From: Magnetococcales bacterium
GTDB lineage: Bacteria > Pseudomonadota > Alphaproteobacteria > UBA2136
DNA: 35,851 bases
Assembly: GCA_002689455.1 (NCBI GenBank)
Contig: NZGE01000036.1
Location: forward strand, 1 to 35,851
Reading direction: 5' to 3'
In this document: in pieces, positions 15,191-22,064 of the stretch
How positions within the stretch are numbered: the first letter of the stretch is position 1
Layout: the number at the start of each line of letters is the position of its first letter
The notes under the pieces: model-generated
Databases searched by the model: none
The model's input: the letters and a program-made list of their open reading frames with translations, nothing else
Told to the model about the DNA's origin: nothing
Program-made: the position numbers and the translations under genes

Positions 15191-16030
15191 ATGCAAGCAA
15201 CACAAAAAATTGGAATTATTGCAGGTGGCGGCACATTGCCCGACCTGTTGGCAAACCATTGCCAAAAAGAAGGTATTCCTTTTTATGTTGTTGTGTTTAA
15301 GGGTCAGCCAAAGCCTGAAGGTTTAGATTCTTACCATATTCACAGTACAGAATTGGCTTTAGGGCAGGTAGGTAAAGTGGTAGACACTTTTAAAGAAAAA
15401 CAAGTAACTCATGTGGTTATGGCGGGTAACCTAGAAAAACCTTCTTTGTTTGACTTGAGATTGGATATGCCAGGGTTGAAGCTTATAAATCAAGTGCGCC
15501 GTAAGCATGATGATGAAATTTTATCGACCATTTGCACATTTCTTGAAAAAGAAGGTTTTGTGGTGATGGGTGCCCATGAACTTGCACCTGAAATTATTAT
15601 GCCAAAAGGCTTACTGGGTAAAGTAAAACCAAGCGAAGCGCAGTTGTCTGACATTGCGATTGGTTTAGAAGCTTTAGAACATATTAGCGCTTTAGATATT
15701 GGTCAGTCTATCATTGTGAAAGATGGTGTTGTGCTTGGCGTTGAAGCTGTTGAAGGCACAACCAAGCTTATTGAGCGTTGTGCCACTTTGCGTGGTGGTA
15801 AAAATAAAGGCGGCATTTTAATTAAAGCGGCCAAAAAAGGGCAAAACTTAAAAGTGGATATGCCAACCATTGGCGACCAAACCTTAGAAAGGTTGGCCGA
15901 ATTAAAATTTGATGGATTAGCCGTTTTATCGGGTAAGTCTTTATTCATTGGGCAAGAAGAATCTTTAAAAATTGCCAATAAAAATGGTTTGTTTGTATGT
16001 GGGGTTGACGAAAATGGTCAATACGCCTAA
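15191..16030 (+). CDS. lpxI: UDP-2,3-diacylglucosamine diphosphatase LpxI
   Basis: 279 residues. LpxI hydrolyses UDP-2,3-diacylglucosamine to lipid X plus UMP and replaces LpxH in Alphaproteobacteria. The N-terminal domain starts GIIAGGGTLPDLLANHC and contains VVMAGNLEKPSLFDLRLD; the C-terminal domain (DUF1009 part) contains GTTKLIERCATLRGG and the VDMPTIGDQTLERL segment, whose first Asp corresponds to the essential Asp described in the Caulobacter enzyme. Position between lpxA and lpxB confirms the call. Its 3' end overlaps the start of lpxB by 17 nt. Confidence 0.97.
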   Translation: MQATQKIGIIAGGGTLPDLLANHCQKEGIPFYVVVFKGQPKPEGLDSYHIHSTELALGQVGKVVDTFKEKQVTHVVMAGNLEKPSLFDLRLDMPGLKLINQVRRKHDDEILSTICTFLEKEGFVVMGAHELAPEIIMPKGLLGKVKPSEAQLSDIAIGLEALEHISALDIGQSIIVKDGVVLGVEAVEGTTKLIERCATLRGGKNKGGILIKAAKKGQNLKVDMPTIGDQTLERLAELKFDGLAVLSGKSLFIGQEESLKIANKNGLFVCGVDENGQYA

Positions 16031-17153
16031 ACGTCCACACATCATGCTAATTGCTGGCGAAAGTTCGGGTGACTTACTTGGCGCTGGGCTGATGGCTGAA
16101 TTAAAACAAAAATACCCTTATGCCACTTTTGTAGGTGTTGGTGGTGACAAAATGAAAGCCCAAGGGTTACGTTCTGTTTTTGATATGGAAGAACTGAACG
16201 TGATGGGTATTTTTGAAGTTTTACCTAAAATTCCAAAGCTTTTAGGGCGCCGTAATGAACTTATTGAAGTGATTAAAACCGAACAGGTTGATTTGCTCAT
16301 AACCATTGACGCACCAGATTTTTGCTTGCGTGTGGCGCAAAAAGCGAAGAAGAAAGCAGGGGTGAAATGTGTGCACTATGTCAGCCCTTCTGTTTGGGCT
16401 TGGCGTCGTGGACGTACCTTTAAAATGGCAAAGTTTTTGGACCATATTTTGCTGTTGTTCCCCTTTGAAGTGGAAATTTATGAAAAAGCGGCACTGCCGT
16501 GTACTTTTGTGGGGCACCCCGTTGCGGAACGCTTAAGCTATTTAAGCCCTAAAAAGTTAACCTTCCCTGAAGGTGATCCTTATTTGGCAATTCTACCAGG
16601 TAGCCGCCGTGGTGTTATTTCACGCATGTTCCCTGTTATGATGGAAACATTCCGTAACTTGCAACAAGAAATCCCAAATCTGAAAGGGGTTATGCCTTTG
16701 GTGCATGAGCATCATAAAAAATGGTTGGAAGAATTTGGTGGCAGCTTAGAAGGGATTGAATTCGTTTCTGAAGATAAGCGTTTTGATGCCTTGGCAAAGT
16801 GCCAAGCGGCTATTGCAACCAGCGGAACTTCAAACCTAGAACTTGCGATGATTGGACTGCCAACGGTTGTGGGCTATAAAATGTCCGAAAATACATATAA
16901 AATTGCTTCAAAGTTGGTGAAAGTTCCATACATTAGCCCTGTAAACTGGGTGCTGGAAGAAAAAGCATTGCCAGAATTTATTCAAGATGAAGCCACGGCT
17001 GAAAACTTTAAAACAGCGCTAATGCCACTGCTACGTGACACGAAAGACAGAGAATACCTTGCTTTAAGGCTGCTTCACACAAGGCAAAAACTTTTACTGA
17101 AAAACAAAACACCATCTCAGCGTGCCTGTGAAGCGGTTTCTCAGTTTCTATAA
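16014..17153 (+). CDS. lpxB: Lipid A disaccharide synthase
   Basis: 379 residues from the ATG at 16014, chosen because the family begins just before HIMLIAGESSGDLLGAGLM; in-frame codons further upstream lie deep inside lpxI. LpxB is a GT-B glycosyltransferase (GT19) joining lipid X to UDP-diacylglucosamine at the inner membrane. Visible blocks are GESSGD, VGVGGDKM, FEVLPKIPKL, the ITIDAPDF segment, YVSPSVWAWRRGR, FVGHPVAER, LPGSRRGVISRMFP and TSGTSNLELAMIGLPTVVGYK. It ends the lipid A gene run; no terminator is evident before the next gene. Confidence 0.97.
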   Translation: MVNTPKRPHIMLIAGESSGDLLGAGLMAELKQKYPYATFVGVGGDKMKAQGLRSVFDMEELNVMGIFEVLPKIPKLLGRRNELIEVIKTEQVDLLITIDAPDFCLRVAQKAKKKAGVKCVHYVSPSVWAWRRGRTFKMAKFLDHILLLFPFEVEIYEKAALPCTFVGHPVAERLSYLSPKKLTFPEGDPYLAILPGSRRGVISRMFPVMMETFRNLQQEIPNLKGVMPLVHEHHKKWLEEFGGSLEGIEFVSEDKRFDALAKCQAAIATSGTSNLELAMIGLPTVVGYKMSENTYKIASKLVKVPYISPVNWVLEEKALPEFIQDEATAENFKTALMPLLRDTKDREYLALRLLHTRQKLLLKNKTPSQRACEAVSQFL

Positions 17154-17273
17154 TTCCCCATTCAAATTCTCAAAAGCTATTGAATTTAATGAATTTATAA
17201 CCATCTGCCTATAAAATTGGCACGTTTTATGCTTCTTAACCTATCAAACCGATTCAAAATGGGAGAGAAGAGA

Positions 17274-17903
17274 ATGAAAACGACAGTTGCTGTAAGAGAA
17301 AAACTACAGGAAGTACAAGTAGAGCGTAAGCCTACGGTAAAGTCACTGCTAGATGAAATTTCAAAACTGCGTGAAGTTCTTGCCGACCAAGAAACGCAAA
17401 TTCAAACGCTTACAAAGCAGGCCCTTGAAGACGCATTAACAGGTTTACCAAACCGACGTGCGTTTGAAACAGAAGTTGAAAAGTCTATTTCTTACTTTAA
17501 GCGTTATAACCGAAACGGCGCACTTTTACTGATTGATATTGATGCATTTAAAGGTATTAATGATACTTTAGGCCACCTTGCAGGGGACGCTTTGCTTAAA
17601 CACCTTGCAAAGCAGCTTAAAAACCAAGTACGTGAAACCGACTTTGTTGCAAGGCTTGCAGGTGATGAGTTTTGTATTTTACTGCGTGAAGTTAGCCAAG
17701 AAGAGGCGATTCGTAAAGTTGATGAAATTGCAATGGCTGTAAGCTTGACACCATGCACATATGAGGGTAAAGACATTTACCTAAGCATTAGTGTTGGACA
17801 TTGCATGTTTGGTGGTGCTTCTGGTGAGCAGGAATTACTGGATAAAGCCGACCGTGCTATGTACGCACATAAAAATGACCTAACTTTGATTGATAACTCT
17901 TGA
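17274..17903 (+). CDS. GGDEF-domain protein (AGDEF variant), probable diguanylate cyclase
   Basis: 209 residues from the ATG at 17274, preceded by GGGAGAGAAGAG; a longer TTG-started frame from 17217 lacks a site. A short N-terminal part (1-50) is helical and probably coiled coil. A full GGDEF domain follows from DALTGLPNRRAF (53-64). The active-site motif reads AGDEF (129-133), a variant found in some working enzymes. The RxxD inhibitory c-di-GMP site is present as R120-E-T-D123, five residues ahead of it. No sensor, receiver or membrane segment exists. The second GGDEF gene follows after 56 bp and is similar along its whole length, so the two arose by duplication. Role in c-di-GMP signalling is inferred from the family. 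Confidence 0.9.
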   Translation: MKTTVAVREKLQEVQVERKPTVKSLLDEISKLREVLADQETQIQTLTKQALEDALTGLPNRRAFETEVEKSISYFKRYNRNGALLLIDIDAFKGINDTLGHLAGDALLKHLAKQLKNQVRETDFVARLAGDEFCILLREVSQEEAIRKVDEIAMAVSLTPCTYEGKDIYLSISVGHCMFGGASGEQELLDKADRAMYAHKNDLTLIDNS

Positions 17904-17928
17904 AATATATTCATAGGTTCGCTATGTT
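17900..17928 (+). promoter_or_regulatory. Candidate promoter of the second GGDEF gene
   Basis: TTGAAA (17900-17905), 17-bp spacer, TATGTT (17923-17928). It overlaps the stop codon of the first GGDEF gene and would let the second be expressed separately. Confidence 0.5.
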
Positions 17929-17959
17929 AGATTGGTATACAATATAAAGGTGTGATGAG

Positions 17960-18607
17960 ATGTTTGGAAAAAGAGGAAAAAGTTACAGAAAAGAAAGTCA
18001 GGCAAACTTGAATGACTTTAAAAACTTTGACGAAACTGATCCGTCTTTTGTTCAAATGCTTATGTCTCAGGTTATGGAACTGGAAGTTAAAATACGTGAC
18101 CAGCAAAGCCTAATTGAATCTTTAGAAAAAGATGCCATGACCGATGCCTTAACAGGTCTTTCGAACCGCCGTGTTTTTGAAGGTGAACTTAAGAAATCGC
18201 TCGCTTTTGTCAAACGTTACAAGCGTCGCAGTGCTTTAATGTTTGTAGATGTCGATGCTTTTAAAAGCATTAACGACCAGTTTGGTCATTTAGCAGGTGA
18301 CCATGCATTAAAGCTGATTGCCGATGTTTTAAAACAAAATACACGCCCAACCGATGTTGTTGCTCGATTAGGGGGTGATGAGTTTGCAGTTATTTTAAAC
18401 GAAATTGATTCTTCTTATGATGTAACAGCCCGCGCGCGTGAGCTGGAAAGCATTGTTGCCCGCACACCGCTGGTTTTTGACCATAACACCATTCATTTAA
18501 CGGCCAGCATTGGTTCTAAAACATTTGGTCAGCACGATTCTTTTGAAAGCATTATTGACGCGGCTGATCACAAAATGTATGAAAACAAAAGAAATCACAA
18601 CAGTTAA
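17960..18607 (+). CDS. GGDEF-domain diguanylate cyclase, canonical motif
   Basis: 215 residues. An N-terminal basic stretch (GKRGKSYRKES) and a predicted coiled-coil helix (about 30-58) lead into the GGDEF domain at DALTGLSNRRVF. The active motif GGDEF is at 138-142 and the inhibitory RxxD site is R129-P-T-D132, so both synthesis of c-di-GMP and product feedback look intact. The substrate-binding block FVDVDAFKSINDQFGHLAGDHAL is complete. No sensor domain is fused, so activity would depend on dimerisation through the helix or on a partner. AAGGTG lies 8 nt before the ATG. Paralogue of the gene just upstream. Confidence 0.93.
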   Translation: MFGKRGKSYRKESQANLNDFKNFDETDPSFVQMLMSQVMELEVKIRDQQSLIESLEKDAMTDALTGLSNRRVFEGELKKSLAFVKRYKRRSALMFVDVDAFKSINDQFGHLAGDHALKLIADVLKQNTRPTDVVARLGGDEFAVILNEIDSSYDVTARARELESIVARTPLVFDHNTIHLTASIGSKTFGQHDSFESIIDAADHKMYENKRNHNS

Positions 18608-18726
18608 GCGTTTCTATTTCCATTGCCTTCTTCGTTAATTACGTTTTTTGTTGTGTAGTCTTCCTCATTGAAAATAAAGATATATCTCGCTTAGTCATTG
18701 CAGTTGAGCTTTAGTTTTATTTTTTA

Positions 18727-18755
18727 TTGAACTTTGCCTGTATACATATTATGTT
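18727..18755 (+). promoter_or_regulatory. Promoter of the 18821 membrane-protein gene
   Basis: TTGAAC (18727-18732), 17-bp spacer, TATGTT (18750-18755), about 65 bp before the start codon. The elements resemble those in front of the second GGDEF gene. The rest of the 213-bp gap after 18607 shows nothing I recognise. Confidence 0.6.
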
Positions 18756-18820
18756 GCCATTGTTATTTCACATTCATTTTTTCAAAAGGGTATATCCCCC
18801 TTAACCTTTGAGGAACATTT

Positions 18821-19513
18821 ATGTTCAAATTTGATAATTACGTCGACGGTGCAAAGCCGTGGGTTATTGCCAGTTGGTTTTTAACTTCACTTCTTGTGGT
18901 TTGTTTTGTCTATACACTTTGTGCTGTATTGCCAATTGAATTTATTCCGAATATGTTGCCGTATAATCCATATATTGCATTGGCGGTGCCCATTTTAGCG
19001 CCCATTTGTATGGTTTTAAATTTTGTACTTAAAGTTGGGGGTGGCTATATGGAAGTGAATAACTTTCAGTGCGCTTCTAGCAAAAAGTATGGCTCTCGGT
19101 TTAGCTTTTCTTTAACAATCTTTTTTCTATATACAATGTTTTCAACGCTTTTGGTTGTTTATGGTCTTATACCTGAAACTTGGATTGTTTCAGCGTATGT
19201 TTACAGCAGTGCCCTGAGCTTTATTTTGTTTTGGGTTTTACGCTGGATGATTGTTAAACAATTTAAAGCAGGTTGGGAAAAAATTCAGCTACGCAATGAA
19301 AAGGAACGTTTGTGGTCGATAGTTACAGCGATAACTTGCACAGGTAATAATCCTCTAAATGATAATTTTATGAGACAGTTAGACTTTTTAGAGAGGTCAT
19401 TAAAAGAATCTTTAGACTATGACCAAGTTAAAAAAGCTGTTGTTGCAGTGCGTAAATTAGCTGGTGCTTTAGACTCTATGGATGAAATTTTAAACCAGAA
19501 AAACAATGGTTAA
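18821..19513 (+). CDS. Unrecognised four-helix membrane protein with helical cytoplasmic domain
   Basis: 230 residues. Hydrophobic segments at about 14-38, 50-71, 91-115 and 121-144 suggest four membrane helices. The C-terminal 85 residues are charged and helix-rich (QLRNEKERLWSIV, then RQLDFLERSLKESLDYDQVKKAVVAVRKLAGALDSMDEIL), likely a cytoplasmic helical bundle. GAGGAAC lies upstream of the ATG. It has its own promoter and ends at a strong terminator. No family recognised; the location beside two GGDEF genes is suggestive, but no c-di-GMP-binding motif was seen. Overall plan is like that of the 4631-5245 product, though I see no clear sequence match. Confidence 0.75.
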   Translation: MFKFDNYVDGAKPWVIASWFLTSLLVVCFVYTLCAVLPIEFIPNMLPYNPYIALAVPILAPICMVLNFVLKVGGGYMEVNNFQCASSKKYGSRFSFSLTIFFLYTMFSTLLVVYGLIPETWIVSAYVYSSALSFILFWVLRWMIVKQFKAGWEKIQLRNEKERLWSIVTAITCTGNNPLNDNFMRQLDFLERSLKESLDYDQVKKAVVAVRKLAGALDSMDEILNQKNNG

Positions 19514-19524
19514 ATGTCGAAATG

Positions 19525-19551
19525 AAAAAGCCTGCTTAAAGCAGGCTTTTT
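19525..19551. terminator. Bidirectional terminator between the 18821 gene and the fad operon
   Basis: AAAAAGCCTGC (19525-19535) pairs with GCAGGCTTTTT (19541-19551) across a 5-nt loop, with T-runs when read in either direction. It can close both convergent units. Confidence 0.9.
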
Positions 19552-19627
19552 TGTGTTTTTACCGTAAAGTGTCAAAAGTAAAATTCCAACGCTTATAAGT
19601 ATAATGCAGTCAAGCTGGCTCAGCTTG

Positions 19628-22042
19628 TTAGCGAAGTTCTTTATATTCTTCAGGTGTGTATTCGTTCACCTGAATCACATCAAGTTTCGCTTTTTCTGCT
19701 GCTTTAATCAGCTTCAATTCATCATCTGAAATGATGCCTTCTTTTTTCGCAAGCTTAGCCATTTCAAGCACAGAACCTTTATCAAGTTTACCAGTACGGC
19801 GTGCCTCCACCAACTTATGGCGTGCATCGGCAGCAGCCAATGTTTTTTCATAAGCGGATTCAAGCGCACCAAGGCCTGGCACTTTTGCTTTTGGTACAAA
19901 GACACCATCGCTCACCATTTCACGTATTTCTGGGTTGCTGTTTAACAACTTAACAACACGGTTTGATTGTTTGTCGCTTGGTTTTTTGTAGCATGCACCG
20001 TAAGGGAAGCATAGGAACTTCAACGTTTTACCAACCAACTTGCTTGGCATGTTGTCGCACAGGTCACGCAAGGCTGTTTCTGTGTTGTGAAGGCAGTTGG
20101 TCATCACCCAGTCCAGCATTGGAAGTTCTTCCTTGTTACGTCCACGGTCATTGTAGCGTTTCAGTGTAGCAGATGCTAAGAACTGATAAGCTAAAGCGTC
20201 CGCAAAGCGACCACTTAAACTCTCACGGAATTTTAAGCTACCGCCAAGTGTAAGCAATGCCACGTCTGTCATGAAGGCAAATACAGCACTAAAATGTGTC
20301 AGTGACTTATAGTACTTCTGTTCAGGGCCAACCACAGGGGCAGGGATAAACGCACCACATGTTAAACCATAGAAAATTGTGCGCACTTTGTTACGTACAA
20401 AATGGTTAATGTGACCGAACAAGTTTTTATCGAATTTTGCAACATCACCTGCAGCAATAGCTTCAATTTCGTTTTGCACAAATGGATGGCAACGAATAGC
20501 ACCTTGACCGAAGATAATCATAGAACGTGTTAAAATGTTTGCACCTTCTACGGTGATCCCAATTGGGATAGAGTAGTAAGGGCGGGCGAAGATATTACGG
20601 TCACCACGGCAAATGGCCGCACCACCGAAGATATCCATCGCATCGTTTACACTTTTACGCATGGTTTCTGTGATATAAGCTTTCGCCACAGCGGATAGAA
20701 CCGATGGGTTTTCTCCTTCGTCAATGGCGCCACAAGTTACTTGGCGTGCTGCATCAATCATGTAAGCAGATGTTGCAATGCGTACAAGTGGTTCTTGTAC
20801 ACCTTCAAAACGCCAGATTGGTAAACCAAACTGTTCACGCACATGTGTATAAGCTGTTGTTGCACGTGCTGAAAGTTTTGTAGCTGCAACAGAAAGAGAC
20901 GGTAATGAAATACCACGTCCAGCCGCTAAACATTCCATCAGCATACGCCAGCCTTTACCAAGACCACTTTCTGCACCAATCACATATTCCATTGGAACAA
21001 ACACATCGCTACCACGCACGGTGCCGTTCGGGAATGGAATGCCCATTGGGTCGTGGCGGTTACCAATTTCAAGGCCTTCAGTGTCACGTGGTAACAAGGC
21101 ACATGTAATTCCAAGGTCCTTTTTGTCGCCTACTAAACCGTCAGGGTCGTAAAGCTTGAAAGCTAAACCAACCACAGAAGCCACAGGCGCTAATGTAATG
21201 TAACGTTTGTTAAAGTTTAGGTTAATACCCAAAACTTCTTTGCCTTTGAATTTACCTTTGGTGATAACACCTGTTGATAAACCGTTGGCAGCATCACTAC
21301 CAGCTGTTGGCTCGGTTAAAGCAAAGCAAGGGATTTCTTTACCTTCAGCAAGGCGAGGGAGGTAGTGTTTTTTCTGTTCGTCGGTACCATAGTGAGAAAG
21401 AAGTTCACCAGGGCCAAGCGAATTTGGAACCATAACAATAACCGCAGCGGCTGGGCTTCGGCTTGAAATTTTCATAATAACAGCACTTTGTGCCGCAGCT
21501 GAAAAACCAAGGCCACCATGTTCTTTGGCAATAAGCATACCGAAGAATTTGTTCTTCTTAATGAAGTCCCACGCTTTTTTAGGTAGGTCACGGTTCTTAG
21601 AGATTTCTTCATCATCAAGCATAGCGCAAAGCTCTTCAACAGGGCCATCTAAGAAAGCTTGCTCATCTTTAGAGATTTTTTTGATGTTGTTGTTGAGGAA
21701 CTTTTTCCAGTTTGGGCTACCTGAGAAAATATCACCATCGAAGCTAACAGAACCAGCTTTTAAAGCAATTTCTTCGGTTTCACCCAGTGTTGGAAGTGCA
21801 CTTTTCATCAGTTTAAGTGCCGCACTTGAAATAAGTGGGCGACGCAGTGAAGGCACGGCAAACAAGCAGGCAATTGCAGCAACAATTACCACATATGCAT
21901 TAAAAGCGGCTTGATGTTCCACACCTGAGTTGATCCATCCAGCTGCAATAATAATCGCAGCGGAAACCCAAGCAAGGAAACCTTTGCCAATGTACGCAAG
22001 GCCTAAAAAGGCAACAATGGCAAAAATAATGTAAGTTGTCAT
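19628..22042 (-). CDS. fadE: Long FadE-type acyl-CoA dehydrogenase
   Basis: 804 residues, close to the roughly 815 of E. coli FadE and about twice the length of ordinary acyl-CoA dehydrogenases. It catalyses the first oxidation of beta-oxidation, acyl-CoA to trans-2-enoyl-CoA, using FAD. Residues 1-65 contain two or three hydrophobic helices, giving membrane attachment as in FadE. The dehydrogenase core spans about 110-530: FGMLIAKEHGGLGFS, the FAD/substrate motif CFALTEPTAGSDAANG (about 230-245) and DIFGGAAICRG (about 465-475). The FadE-specific C-terminal part follows (about 540-804). A GGGAGAA site precedes the ATG. It is the last gene of the five-gene operon, 22 bp after the FadN-like gene. 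Confidence 0.94.
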   Translation of the reverse strand: MTTYIIFAIVAFLGLAYIGKGFLAWVSAAIIIAAGWINSGVEHQAAFNAYVVIVAAIACLFAVPSLRRPLISSAALKLMKSALPTLGETEEIALKAGSVSFDGDIFSGSPNWKKFLNNNIKKISKDEQAFLDGPVEELCAMLDDEEISKNRDLPKKAWDFIKKNKFFGMLIAKEHGGLGFSAAAQSAVIMKISSRSPAAAVIVMVPNSLGPGELLSHYGTDEQKKHYLPRLAEGKEIPCFALTEPTAGSDAANGLSTGVITKGKFKGKEVLGINLNFNKRYITLAPVASVVGLAFKLYDPDGLVGDKKDLGITCALLPRDTEGLEIGNRHDPMGIPFPNGTVRGSDVFVPMEYVIGAESGLGKGWRMLMECLAAGRGISLPSLSVAATKLSARATTAYTHVREQFGLPIWRFEGVQEPLVRIATSAYMIDAARQVTCGAIDEGENPSVLSAVAKAYITETMRKSVNDAMDIFGGAAICRGDRNIFARPYYSIPIGITVEGANILTRSMIIFGQGAIRCHPFVQNEIEAIAAGDVAKFDKNLFGHINHFVRNKVRTIFYGLTCGAFIPAPVVGPEQKYYKSLTHFSAVFAFMTDVALLTLGGSLKFRESLSGRFADALAYQFLASATLKRYNDRGRNKEELPMLDWVMTNCLHNTETALRDLCDNMPSKLVGKTLKFLCFPYGACYKKPSDKQSNRVVKLLNSNPEIREMVSDGVFVPKAKVPGLGALESAYEKTLAAADARHKLVEARRTGKLDKGSVLEMAKLAKKEGIISDDELKLIKAAEKAKLDVIQVNEYTPEEYKELR

Positions 22043-22064
22043 TTTTCTTATTCTCCCTTATTTT

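Noticed and set aside
17217-17273. Longer N-terminus for the first GGDEF protein
   Set aside because: The TTG start has no ribosome binding site, while the ATG at 17274 follows GGGAGAGAAGAG and aligns better with the paralogue.
19611-19630. Small hairpin around the fadE stop codon
   Set aside because: Short stem (AAGCTG/CAGCTT) with no T-run; the hairpin at 19525-19551 is a better terminator.
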